Source: Azospira inquinata (lineage in GTDB: Bacteria > Pseudomonadota > Gammaproteobacteria > Burkholderiales > Rhodocyclaceae). From it: DNA of 64,000 bases. Where the stretch lies: positions 2,852,001 to 2,916,000 of the forward strand of contig NZ_CP064782.1 in assembly GCF_018905915.1 (NCBI RefSeq), given 5' to 3'. Each line of letters begins with the position of its first letter. The stretch's first letter is position 1. Below are positions 17,643-26,591 of the stretch, in pieces. A program made the translations under genes and the position numbers. Under the pieces are notes generated by a model. That model saw only the letters and a list, made by a program, of their open reading frames with translations. It ran no database searches and was not told the DNA's origin.

Positions 17643-19001
17643 TTAGGCCGCCGCCAGCAACTGGGCGGCGAGCCGGTTGTGTTCTTCCACCAGCAGGGGC
17701 CGTTCCAGGGGGAGCAATTCTCCGTCCCAGACCTGCACCTTGCCGTTGATGATACTGGCGGCCACCCGGGGCGGGGTACAGAACACCAGGGCCGCCACCG
17801 GGTCGGCCTGGGCGCCGGCAAAGGCCACGTCCCCCAGGTTGAAAGCCACCAGATCGGCGGCCATACCCGGAGCCAGGGCGCCGATGTCCGTCCGGTTCAG
17901 GGTGCGGGCGCCGCCCAGGGTGGCGATTTCCAGGGCTTCCCGGGCGCTCATGGCCGCCGGGCCGAAGCCTACCCGGGCCAGGAGCATGGCCTGCCGGGCT
18001 TCCCCCAGGAGATGGGCGCCGTCGTTGGAGGCGGAGCCGTCCACCCCCAGGCCCACGGTTACCCCGGCGGCCCGCATTTGGGGGATGGGGGCGATGCCGG
18101 AAGCCAGCCGCATGTTGGAGCAGGGGCAATGGGCCACCCCGGTGCCGGTACGGGCGAAAAGCTCGATGCCCGCCGGGTCCAGCTTGACGCAGTGGGCATG
18201 CCACACGTCCGGCCCCACCCAGCCCAGGGATTCGGCGTATTCCGCCGGGCTCATGTGAAAGCGCTCCCGGCTGTAGGCCACGTCCTTGTGGTTTTCCGCT
18301 AGGTGGGTGTGGAGCCCCACCCCCTGGGCTCGGGCCAGTTCGGCGGAGAGGCGCATCAAATCCCGGCTCACGGAAAAGGGGGAGCAGGGGGCCAGGGCTA
18401 CCCGGGTCATGGCGTAGGGGGCCGGGTCGTGGAAGGCCTGGATGAGGCGCAGGCTGTCTTCCAGGATGGCGGCCTCATCCTCCACCAGCCGGTCCGGGGG
18501 CAGTCCGCCCTGGCTTTGGCCCACGCTCATGCTGCCCCGGCAGGCGTGGAAACGCATACCGATTTCCCGGGCGGCGAAAATAGAATCCTCCAGGCGGCAG
18601 CCGTTGGGGTAGAGATAAAGGTGGTCCGAGGTGGTGGTGCAGCCGGAGAGCATGAGCTCGGCCATGGCGGTGAGGGTGGATACCCGGAGCATGTCCGGGG
18701 TGAGCCCGGCCCACACCGGGTAAAGGTGTTGCAGCCAGTCGAACAGCTCCGCGTCCTGGGCCCGGGGCAGGGCCCGGGTCAGGCTCTGGTACATGTGGTG
18801 GTGGGTGTTCACCAGGCCGGGCAGAACGATGTGGCCGCCCATGTCCAGCACCTCGTCCGCGGTGTCGGGTAGCTGGTCGCTGGGGCCTACCTGGGTAATC
18901 CGGTTGTCTTCGATAAAAACGGCGCCGTCGGGAATTTCCCGGCGTTCCTCGTCCATGGTGAGGAGCAGTTGGGCGTGGTGCAGGAGCAGGGTACGGGGCA
19001 T
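17643..19001 (-). CDS. 8-oxoguanine deaminase-like amidohydrolase
   Basis: The protein has 452 residues and belongs to the TRZ/ATZ branch of amidohydrolases. Zinc ligands lie in PGLVNTHHHMYQSLTRALP and GLHTHLAENHKD. The catalytic sections HAHCVKLD, AHCPCSNMRLASGI and LGVDGSASNDG match enzymes shown to deaminate 8-oxoguanine (to urate) and related isocytosines. With guaD downstream and nucleobase uptake upstream, a role in salvaging oxidised guanine into the urate pathway fits well. Specificity is inferred; hydroxyatrazine-type hydrolases are close relatives. Confidence 0.8.
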   Translation of the reverse strand: MPRTLLLHHAQLLLTMDEERREIPDGAVFIEDNRITQVGPSDQLPDTADEVLDMGGHIVLPGLVNTHHHMYQSLTRALPRAQDAELFDWLQHLYPVWAGLTPDMLRVSTLTAMAELMLSGCTTTSDHLYLYPNGCRLEDSIFAAREIGMRFHACRGSMSVGQSQGGLPPDRLVEDEAAILEDSLRLIQAFHDPAPYAMTRVALAPCSPFSVSRDLMRLSAELARAQGVGLHTHLAENHKDVAYSRERFHMSPAEYAESLGWVGPDVWHAHCVKLDPAGIELFARTGTGVAHCPCSNMRLASGIAPIPQMRAAGVTVGLGVDGSASNDGAHLLGEARQAMLLARVGFGPAAMSAREALEIATLGGARTLNRTDIGALAPGMAADLVAFNLGDVAFAGAQADPVAALVFCTPPRVAASIINGKVQVWDGELLPLERPLLVEEHNRLAAQLLAAA

Positions 19002-19174
19002 GGGGAGACGGTTGGCAGGCTTGGAAATTGGGAGGAGAGGGGGGGAACAGACGAAGGGCTGGTTGGCCGGTATGAATGAGGGAGCTTCTGGAAAACCGGG
19101 GGAAAGGTCGGAATACCGGCTTTTCCCCGACCTTCCCGGCCCGCCCGGAAAAGAAGGCGGGCCAGGGGACAGGC

Positions 19175-20101
19175 TTACTGGCCCGGAATGAAGGGCTTAC
19201 CCAGGGAGCCCGGGTGATTCAGTTGCAGGGTGCGAGGATTGCGGGAAATCACCACCAGCACCACCACCGTGGCCAGATAGGGCAGGGCGGAGAGGAGTTC
19301 GGAGGGCACGGCAATGCCCAGCCCCTGGGCCTGGAACTGGAGAATGGTGACGCCCCCGAAGAGGTAGGCTCCCAGGAGCAGACGCCAGGGTTTCCAGGCG
19401 GCGAAGACCACCAGGGCCACGGCGATCCAGCCCCGTCCCGCGGTCATGTTCTGAATCCACATGGGGGTGTAGATGGTGGACAGGTAGGCGCCTGCGATAC
19501 CGGCCATGGCGCCGCCGAACATCACCGCCAGATAGCGCACCAGGAGCACCGGGGTGCCGATGGCGTGGGCGGATTCGGGGGATTCCCCCACGGAGCGCAG
19601 GATCAGGCCGACCCGGGTGCGGTACAGCACCCAAGAGACCAGGGCCACGGAAGCCAGGGAGAGATAGACCACCAGGTTTTGGTGAAAGAGGATGGGCCCC
19701 AGCACCGGAATGTCGGAAAGCAGGGGAATGGTCACGGCCTTCAGCCCGGGCAGGCTGTAGCTGACGTAATTCTGGCCCACGAAGGCGGACAGGCCGATAC
19801 CGAAAATGGTCAGGGCCAGACCGGAAGCCGCCTGGTTGGCGGCTAGGGAAAGGGTCAGAAAGCCGAACAGGAAGGCGGCCCCGGCCCCAGCCAGGCCTCC
19901 CGCCATCAGGCCCATCCAGGGCCCCTGGCCGGTGCCCACGCAGGCGGCGAAACCGGCGATGGCACCGATCAGCATCATGCCTTCCACCCCCAGGTTCATG
20001 ACCCCGGCCCGTTCGGAAATAAGTTCTCCCAAGCCGGCGAAAATGAGGGGGGCGGCGGCACCGAAGGCGGCGGCGAATACGGGAATGAGATGTTCCATCA
20101 T
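19175..20101 (-). CDS. Nucleoside/nucleobase ABC transporter permease (second)
   Basis: The protein has 308 residues and about eight to nine hydrophobic segments. It belongs to the BPD_transp_2 permease family (YufQ/NupQ type), with the conserved FAGLGELISERAGVMNLGVEGMM, given here as FAGLGELISERAG and VMNLGVEGMM, and LRSVGESPESAHAIG. Its ATG overlaps the stop of the other permease by four bases. It works in the inner membrane with the upstream permease and ATPase, and with the BMP-type binding protein encoded divergently at 28515. Confidence 0.9.
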   Translation of the reverse strand: MMEHLIPVFAAAFGAAAPLIFAGLGELISERAGVMNLGVEGMMLIGAIAGFAACVGTGQGPWMGLMAGGLAGAGAAFLFGFLTLSLAANQAASGLALTIFGIGLSAFVGQNYVSYSLPGLKAVTIPLLSDIPVLGPILFHQNLVVYLSLASVALVSWVLYRTRVGLILRSVGESPESAHAIGTPVLLVRYLAVMFGGAMAGIAGAYLSTIYTPMWIQNMTAGRGWIAVALVVFAAWKPWRLLLGAYLFGGVTILQFQAQGLGIAVPSELLSALPYLATVVVLVVISRNPRTLQLNHPGSLGKPFIPGQ

Positions 20102-21228
20102 GGTTGCTCCGATACCACTTGAGGTTGGGCGGGAAGGGTGGGCTTTTTGCCCCGGCTGATGAGGCGGCGCAGGCGGAAATCCACGAACACGTCGGCGCCC
20201 AGAAGGAAGAACAGCAACATGCCCTGGAACAGGCCGGTGATGGCGGCGGGGAGTTGCAGGGACACCTGAGCCGCTTCCCCGCCCAGGTAGATGAGGGCCA
20301 TGAGCAGACCGGAGAGGATGATGCCCGCTGCGTGGAGGCGGCCGATGTAGGCCACGATAATGGCGGCGAAGCCGTACCCCGGGGAAATGTTCAGGTTGAG
20401 CTGGCCCACGGGTCCGGCGATTTCCCCCACCCCGGCCAGCCCGGCGGTGAGGCCGGAGAGGAGCAGGCTCACCCATACCGTGCTCTTGGCGGAGAACCCG
20501 GCGTAGCGCGAGGCCTGGGGCGCCAGACCGCCCACATTGAGCTGGTAGGAGAGAAAGCTTTTGCTGGTGAAGAGCCAGAAGACCAGGGAGGCGGCCAGGG
20601 TAATGAAAATGGACACATTGACCCGCATGCCGTCAAAGAGCAGGGGCAGGGTGGCCGCATCCCCGAACATGATGGATTGGGGGAAATTCATGCCCTCCGG
20701 GTCCCGCCAGGGGCCCTGGATCAGGTAGGTGAGGAGAAAGGACGCCACATAGGTGAGCATCAGGGTGGTGAGGGTCTCATCCGCGTTGAAGCGGGTCTTG
20801 AGCAGGGCCGGAATCCCTCCCCAGAGGGCGCCCCCTAAGGCCCCGGCCAGGAGCATGAGGGGCAGGGTCAGGTGTTGCAGGGTGGGGTTGGGGGTGCCGT
20901 CCAGAAAAATGGCGATACCGCCGCCACAGATGGCCCCGGCGATCAGCTGGCCTTCCGCCCCGATGTTGTAGATGCGGGCCCGGAAGCCGATGGCCAGGCC
21001 CTGGGCGATGAGGATCAGGGGGGAGGCCTTGACCAGCAGTTCGCTCCAGCCATTGGCGCTGGAGAGGGGCTGGATGAAAAAGACCTTGAAGGATTCCAGG
21101 GGACTCCGGCCCAGGGCCAGGAACAGCAGGGAGCCTGTCAGGAGGGTTAGGACAATGGCCAGCACCGGCGCCAGGAGGCGCATGGTCCGGGAGGACTCGG
21201 CGCGGGGTTCAAGCAGATGCAGCATCAT
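20098..21228 (-). CDS. Nucleoside/nucleobase ABC transporter permease (first)
   Basis: The protein has 376 residues, is strongly hydrophobic, and is of the YufP/NupP type. It contains GLAIGFRARIYNIGAEGQLIAGA (seen as IGFRARIYNIGAEGQ), the coupling-loop motif of this permease class, and a long ISPGYGFAAIIVAYIGRLHAAG segment (seen as SPGYGFAAIIVAYIG). AGGAG stands seven bases before the ATG at 21228. It overlaps the ATPase gene upstream by 20 bases and the next permease by four. Confidence 0.9.
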   Translation of the reverse strand: MMLHLLEPRAESSRTMRLLAPVLAIVLTLLTGSLLFLALGRSPLESFKVFFIQPLSSANGWSELLVKASPLILIAQGLAIGFRARIYNIGAEGQLIAGAICGGGIAIFLDGTPNPTLQHLTLPLMLLAGALGGALWGGIPALLKTRFNADETLTTLMLTYVASFLLTYLIQGPWRDPEGMNFPQSIMFGDAATLPLLFDGMRVNVSIFITLAASLVFWLFTSKSFLSYQLNVGGLAPQASRYAGFSAKSTVWVSLLLSGLTAGLAGVGEIAGPVGQLNLNISPGYGFAAIIVAYIGRLHAAGIILSGLLMALIYLGGEAAQVSLQLPAAITGLFQGMLLFFLLGADVFVDFRLRRLISRGKKPTLPAQPQVVSEQP

Positions 21229-22792
21229 GGGAATTCTCCTGGGCGCTGGCCGGGACGGTCAGGGCGGATGAGGCGGCAGCCGTGGCGTTGCCGTCGTCGT
21301 TGAAGAGACCGGCCATCTTCAAACCGATGGCTTCCGCATTGGTGGCGGACTTGGGTTCGGCGGGGGCCAGGCGGCCTTCCGCCAGTACGGCGATGCGGTC
21401 GCAGATTTCAAAGAGCTCTTCCAGTTCCTCCGACACCACCAGAATGCCCACCCCGGTGCGGGACAGGTCCAGCAGGGTCTGGCGCAGGAAGGCGGCGGCC
21501 CCCACGTCGACCCCCCAGGTGGGCTGGGAAACCACCAGCACCTTGGGGGCTTCCATGATTTCCCGGCCAACGATGAACTTTTGCAGATTGCCCCCGGAGA
21601 GACTGCGGGCCGTGGATTCGGTGCCGCCGCAGCGCACGTCGAAACGCTCGATGCAGCGCCGGGCCAGATCCCGGGCCTTGGCTCGCAAAACGAAGCCGTA
21701 GCGCTTCAAGCCCTGGCGGTGGGCGGTGAGCAGGGCGTTTTCCGTGAGGGTCATGGCGGGCACGGCGCCCCGGCCCAGGCGCTCTTCCGGCACAAAGCAG
21801 AGGCCCTTGTCCCGGCGCTTGCCCGCGTCCAGATGGCCCACTGCTTCCCCTTCCAGACACACCGTTTCCCGGGCCACTGGGGTTTCCCCGGAAATGGCCG
21901 CCAGCAGTTCTCCCTGGCCGTTACCGGAAATCCCGGCGATGCCCAGAATTTCGCCACTCTGCACGGTGAGGTGAATGTCGTGGAGACTGGTGCCGAAAGG
22001 ATCGTCGGAAGCCAGGGTCAGGCCCTTCACCTCCAGCACCGGCTTTTGTTCGCCCGTGTAGGCCGGTGCCTCGCACACCGGCAGCTCCCGGCCGATCATC
22101 ATGCGGGCCAGGCTGCCCGTGGTTTCCTGCTTGGGGTCCGCCGTGCCGGTGACCTTGCCGCCTCGCAGTACGGTGGCTCGGTCGCAGAGGCTCTGGATTT
22201 CGTGGAGCTTGTGGCTGATGTAGAGAATGCTCACCCCTTCGGCGGCCAGCTGGCGCAGGGTGCCGAAGAGGGCCTGGACGGCCTGGGGGGTGAGCACGGA
22301 AGTGGGTTCATCCAGAATCAGCAGCTGGGGGTTCTGAAGCAGGCAGCGGACGATTTCCACCCGTTGCCGTTCCCCCACGGACAGGCTGTGGATACGCCGT
22401 TCCGGGTCCAGGGGCAGGCCGTAGCGCTGGGACACTTCCTTCACCCGGGCGCCCAGGCCTTTCATGTCGTGGGGCCCCCCCAGGGTGAGGGCGATGTTTT
22501 CCGCCACGGTGAGGGTTTCAAAGAGGGAAAAGTGCTGGAACACCATGCCAATGCCCAGGGCCCGGGCTTGGGCCGGGTTGGCGATATTGACCTGGCGGGC
22601 GTTCCAGACGATTTCCCCTTCGTCCGCGTGGGTGGCGCCGTAGATGATTTTCATCAGGGTGCTCTTGCCGGCGCCGTTTTCACCCAGGATGGCGTGGATT
22701 TCCCCAGGCATCACCTTGAGGCTGATGTCCTGGTTGGCCACCACCGACGGGTAGCGCTTGGTGATGTGCCATAGTTCAAGACGAGGTGTCAT
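21209..22792 (-). CDS. Nucleoside/nucleobase ABC transporter ATP-binding protein (double ATPase)
   Basis: The protein has 527 residues with two fused ABC domains, as in YufO/NupO and RbsA-like proteins. The first domain has Walker A GENGAGKSTLMKI, signature LSVGERQRVEIVRC and Walker B LLILDEPTSVL. The second has a degenerate Walker A (GISGNGQGELLAAI) and signature LSGGNLQKFIVGREI, with VVSQPTWGVDV in place of a standard Walker B. One degenerate site is normal for this family. The start overlaps the xdhC stop by four bases, tying purine uptake to xanthine oxidation. Confidence 0.92.
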   Translation of the reverse strand: MTPRLELWHITKRYPSVVANQDISLKVMPGEIHAILGENGAGKSTLMKIIYGATHADEGEIVWNARQVNIANPAQARALGIGMVFQHFSLFETLTVAENIALTLGGPHDMKGLGARVKEVSQRYGLPLDPERRIHSLSVGERQRVEIVRCLLQNPQLLILDEPTSVLTPQAVQALFGTLRQLAAEGVSILYISHKLHEIQSLCDRATVLRGGKVTGTADPKQETTGSLARMMIGRELPVCEAPAYTGEQKPVLEVKGLTLASDDPFGTSLHDIHLTVQSGEILGIAGISGNGQGELLAAISGETPVARETVCLEGEAVGHLDAGKRRDKGLCFVPEERLGRGAVPAMTLTENALLTAHRQGLKRYGFVLRAKARDLARRCIERFDVRCGGTESTARSLSGGNLQKFIVGREIMEAPKVLVVSQPTWGVDVGAAAFLRQTLLDLSRTGVGILVVSEELEELFEICDRIAVLAEGRLAPAEPKSATNAEAIGLKMAGLFNDDGNATAAASSALTVPASAQENSHDAASA

Positions 22793-24096
22793 CGGGAAAA
22801 GTCCGAAAGTTGATTAAAAAGCGTTGCAGGGGCAGCTGGCCCAGAGACGGATGTCTTGACGGATGCGGAAGCGTCCGTGGGCAGGCTTTCCGGGGGCCGG
22901 GCCGAAGCGCGGCAGGCATCCCTTACTTGCAGAATCTGTGCCACCACCGAGGCGGCGATGACGGCGGGTTCCTTGCCGCCAATGCCCGGGATGCCGATGG
23001 GGCAGGTGAGTTCCCCCAGCCGGGCCGGGTCCAGGCCCCGAGCCACCAGGCGATGTTCGAACCGGGCCCGCTTGGTGGCAGAGCCGATGAGGCCGAAATA
23101 GGCGTAGTCCTGGCGCCGGAAAATGGCTTCGCAGATGGCGTAATCCAGGTCGTGGTTATGGGTCAGCACCAGGAAATAGGTGCCCGGCTGGGCCTGCTGG
23201 GCGGCCCCGGGCAGGTCTTCCCCATCTTCTAGCACCAGGGGGGTGACCCGGGGGGGCAGGTCCCCGGGAAAGAGTTCGGGGCGGCAATCCACCCAGGTAA
23301 TGCGCACATCCAGGAGGGAAAGGGCCCGCACCAGGGCGGCTCCCACGTGGCCGGCGCCGAAAATCATCAGGGGCAGAGCCCGGTCCGTCAGGGTTTCCCG
23401 GTAGCGGAAATAGGCCGGGGAGGGGGTGGCGGAGGGGGCCGGCGCGGACCCGACCCGGAGTTCCGGAGCCAGCCAGCCCGCGTTGCCGGGCAGGGGATGG
23501 AGGCCCTGGCATGGTGCGGCCTCCCAAGTCTGGTGCGCGGACAGGGGCGTGGCCTCTGCCTTTGCGCCGATGCCCGGGAGAGAATCCTTATGTTCAGGGC
23601 CTTCCAGGGGCGTGCCCCGGGACAGGGCGCGGGCATCCCGATCCGTCAGGGGGCCCACCACCTCACGCCGCCAGGAGTCGCCCCGGGCCAGGGCCCGGCT
23701 GACTTCCTGCCAGGCAGCCAGGGCATCCGGAGCGATGACCTCATAGAGCAGCCACAGGGTGCCGCCGCAGCACTGGCCCAGGGTGGCGGCCAGGGAATAG
23801 GACACCAGCCGGGGGGGCTGGGCCGCCTCCGGGTGGGCCTGCCCTTCCCCCAGCAGGCGCCGGGCCTCTTCCAGGGCCACCCATTCCAGGTGGCCGCCGC
23901 CGATGGTGTCGGCAAAGCCCTGCTTGCCCACCACCATGGCAGCCCCCGTTTCCCGGGGGGTGGAGCCCTGGAGCCGGGCCACGGTGACCAGCACCGCCGG
24001 ACCTTCCCTCAGGAAGTCAGCCAGGGCGTGGAACCAGGGCAGGGGGCTGGCCGGGGGGGCGGCGTTGGGGCGGGCAGCAGGGATGGGGGCAGTCAT
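22789..24096 (-). CDS. xdhC: Xanthine dehydrogenase accessory protein XdhC
   Basis: XdhC binds the molybdenum cofactor and inserts it, after sulphuration, into XdhB. The protein has 435 residues. The N-terminal XdhC/CoxI domain shows VTVARLQGSTPRETGAAMVV and GQCCGGTLWLLYEV. The C-terminal Rossmann domain shows LMIFGAGHVGAALVRAL and YFGLIGSATKRARFEHRL. It is longer than usual because of a low-complexity insertion between the domains (about residues 165-235, Pro/Ala/Ser-rich) and an extra tail after about residue 395. It lies 16 bases after xdhB and overlaps the transporter ATPase gene. Confidence 0.92.
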   Translation of the reverse strand: MTAPIPAARPNAAPPASPLPWFHALADFLREGPAVLVTVARLQGSTPRETGAAMVVGKQGFADTIGGGHLEWVALEEARRLLGEGQAHPEAAQPPRLVSYSLAATLGQCCGGTLWLLYEVIAPDALAAWQEVSRALARGDSWRREVVGPLTDRDARALSRGTPLEGPEHKDSLPGIGAKAEATPLSAHQTWEAAPCQGLHPLPGNAGWLAPELRVGSAPAPSATPSPAYFRYRETLTDRALPLMIFGAGHVGAALVRALSLLDVRITWVDCRPELFPGDLPPRVTPLVLEDGEDLPGAAQQAQPGTYFLVLTHNHDLDYAICEAIFRRQDYAYFGLIGSATKRARFEHRLVARGLDPARLGELTCPIGIPGIGGKEPAVIAASVVAQILQVRDACRASARPPESLPTDASASVKTSVSGPAAPATLFNQLSDFSR

Positions 24097-24112
24097 GGTG
24101 ATTCCCTTGCAA

Positions 24113-26422
24113 TCAGCGGGCCAGGTCCCGGATGGCGTTCAGCAGGGTTTCCGGGGTGGCCGGGGCGTCCATGGCAATGAATTTGCGCCCCGTGGGGTCC
24201 GTGGCCCCCACCGCTTCCCGCAGGGCGAAAAAGACGGAGAAGGGCAGCATGAGGGGCGGTTCTCCCACGGCCTTGGATTTGTGGATGCTGTCTTCCACAT
24301 TGGCGTTGTCGAAGAGCTTGACGTTGAACACCGGGGGCAGATCGGCGGCGGTGGGAATCTTGTAGGTGGAGGGGGCGTGGGTCATGAGCCGCCCGTCCGG
24401 CCGCCACCACAGTTCTTCCGTAGTCAGCCAGCCCATGCCCTGGATGAAGCCCCCTTCGATCTGACCCAGATCCAGGGCCGGATTGATGGAGCGGCCCACG
24501 TCGTGGAGCACGTCCACCCGCAGCACCCGGTATTCCCCGGTGCGGGTGTCCAGAATCACCTCGCTGGCGGCGGCTCCGTAGGCGAAGTAGTAGAAGGGGC
24601 GGCCCCGCATGGTCTTGGGGTCGTAGTGGATTTTGGGGGTCTTGTAGAAGCCGCTTTCCCAGAGTTTGATGCGGGCGTTGTAGGCGGCTTTCACCAGTTC
24701 CTGGAAGGTCCAGGTCCGATCCCCCGCCGTCACCCGGCCGTTCTGGAACTGGACGGTGGCCGGGGCCACCCCGGCCTGTTCCGCGGCAAAGGCGGTGAGC
24801 CGTTCCCGGATGGCGGCGGCGGCCTGCTGGGAGGCCTTGCCGTTTAAGTCCGTGCCCGAGGAGGCGGCGGTGGCGGAGGTATTGGGCACCTTGCTGGTGT
24901 TGGTGGCGGAGAGGCGCACCAGGTCCACCGGAATACCCAGTTCCTGGGCCACGATCTGGCGAATCTTGGTGTAGAGCCCCTGGCCCATTTCAATACCGCC
25001 GTGATTGGCCAGCACGGTGCCGTCCGAATAGACGTGCACCAGGGCCCCGGCCTGGTTGAACTGGGTCGCGGTGAAGGAAATGCCGAATTTCACCGGGGTG
25101 AGGGACAGGCCCCGCTTGAATACGGCATTTTCCTGGTTGAAGCGGGCGATGGCGGCCCGCCGGGCCCGGTAGTCGCAGTCCTTTTCCAGCTGGGCCACCA
25201 GGGGGGCGATCACGTTGTCTTCCACGGTCATGCCGTAGTGGGTGACATTGCGGCCCTCTTCCGGGGTGCTGCCGTAGAAATTGGCCCGGCGCACTTCCAG
25301 GGGGTCCAGCCCCAGGTAGCGGGCGATGTCTTCCAGCACGGTTTCGATGGCGAAAATGCCCTGGGGCCCACCAAAGCCCCGGAAGGCCGTGTTGGATACG
25401 GTGTGGGTCTTGCCCCGCAGGCTGCGGATGGCCACCTGATCCAGGTAATAGGCGTTATCCACGTGGAAAACCGCCCGGTCATTGACCGGCCCGGAAAGGT
25501 CCGGGGAGTAGCCGCAGCGGGACACCAGGAGCACCTTGAGACCCAGGAGCTGGCCCCGGTCGTCAAAGCCCGCATCGTATTCGATGTGGAAATCGTGGCG
25601 CTTGCCGGTGAGGGCCATGTCGTCGTCCCGGTCCAGGCGCACCTTGACCGGATGACCGGTGAGCTTGGCGGCCACGGCGGCCAGACAGGCCCACTGGGCG
25701 GGCTGGGATTCCTTGCCACCGAAACCGCCCCCCAGACGCCGGGCTTCCAGGGTCACCTGATTGACGCTGTAGCCCAGGGCGTGGGCCACGGCGTGCTGCA
25801 CTTCGGAGGGATGCTGGGTGGAGCTCCAGACGTGGATGGTGTCCTCTTCCTTGGGCACCGCGTAGGCGATGTTGCTTTCCAGATAGAAGTGTTCCTGGCC
25901 TCCCAGGTGGGTCTTGCCCTGGAGCCGGTGGGGCGCGGCCGCCAGGGCGGCGGGGGCGTTGCCCCGGTTCACTTCCACCGGGGGCAGCACCTCCGCATTG
26001 GCGGCGGCGGCCGCTTCGGCGGTGAGCAGGGCGGGCAGGTCTTCGTAGGTGATTTTGGCGAGACGGGCCGCCTTGCGGGCCTGTTCGTGGGTCTCCGCCA
26101 CCACCAGGAAAACCGGGTGGCCGTAGTAGAGCACTTCCTTTTCCGCCAGCAGGGGGTCGTCCTTCAGGGTGAAGCTGAAGTCATTGACCCCGGGAATGTC
26201 GGCCCCCGTAATGACGGCCCGGACTCCCGGGGCCTGGCGCACCGGCTCCAGGTCCATGGCCAGGATGCGGGCGTGGGCCCGTTCGGACCGGCCTGGGGCA
26301 CCGTGGAGGGTGCCGGCCAGTTCCCGGATGTCGTCGCAGTAGGTGGCGGCGCCGGTCACATGGAGGACGGCGCTCTCATGGGGAAGGGGGGTGCCTACGG
26401 GGGGCAGGGCGGAAGTGTTCAT
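24113..26422 (-). CDS. xdhB: Xanthine dehydrogenase molybdopterin-binding subunit
   Basis: XdhB is the large subunit (769 residues) that oxidises hypoxanthine and xanthine to urate at the Mo centre. Conserved blocks include GGFGGKESQPAQWACLAA (cofactor loop), FRGFGGPQG, the substrate-positioning LSLTPVKFGISFTATQFNQA region (seen as PVKFGISFTATQFNQAGA) and GEPPLMLPFSVFFALREAV with the catalytic Glu of the family. ATG at 26422 was preferred over 26431 because the only AGGA sits nine bases upstream of it and would abut the other. It follows xdhA after a 169-base gap. Confidence 0.94.
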   Translation of the reverse strand: MNTSALPPVGTPLPHESAVLHVTGAATYCDDIRELAGTLHGAPGRSERAHARILAMDLEPVRQAPGVRAVITGADIPGVNDFSFTLKDDPLLAEKEVLYYGHPVFLVVAETHEQARKAARLAKITYEDLPALLTAEAAAAANAEVLPPVEVNRGNAPAALAAAPHRLQGKTHLGGQEHFYLESNIAYAVPKEEDTIHVWSSTQHPSEVQHAVAHALGYSVNQVTLEARRLGGGFGGKESQPAQWACLAAVAAKLTGHPVKVRLDRDDDMALTGKRHDFHIEYDAGFDDRGQLLGLKVLLVSRCGYSPDLSGPVNDRAVFHVDNAYYLDQVAIRSLRGKTHTVSNTAFRGFGGPQGIFAIETVLEDIARYLGLDPLEVRRANFYGSTPEEGRNVTHYGMTVEDNVIAPLVAQLEKDCDYRARRAAIARFNQENAVFKRGLSLTPVKFGISFTATQFNQAGALVHVYSDGTVLANHGGIEMGQGLYTKIRQIVAQELGIPVDLVRLSATNTSKVPNTSATAASSGTDLNGKASQQAAAAIRERLTAFAAEQAGVAPATVQFQNGRVTAGDRTWTFQELVKAAYNARIKLWESGFYKTPKIHYDPKTMRGRPFYYFAYGAAASEVILDTRTGEYRVLRVDVLHDVGRSINPALDLGQIEGGFIQGMGWLTTEELWWRPDGRLMTHAPSTYKIPTAADLPPVFNVKLFDNANVEDSIHKSKAVGEPPLMLPFSVFFALREAVGATDPTGRKFIAMDAPATPETLLNAIRDLAR

Positions 26423-26591
26423 GGACTGCATTCCTATCGCTGGCGGGTGGGTTCCGGGGCCGGGCGTTCCTGGGGCCTGTTGGGGTTGGGGCGGACGCGG
26501 GGCGCTGTTTTTGGGGGCCGGAAACCTTTCTCGCAGAAGACCCGGGGACGGCCCCTGGGGGCCGCCTGCCGGTGAGGGTTCAGGGGAGCGT

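Noticed and set aside
25001..26575. A 524-codon plus-strand frame opposite xdhB
   Set aside because: It is entirely antisense to the conserved molybdopterin subunit and has low-complexity Gly/His/Val composition.
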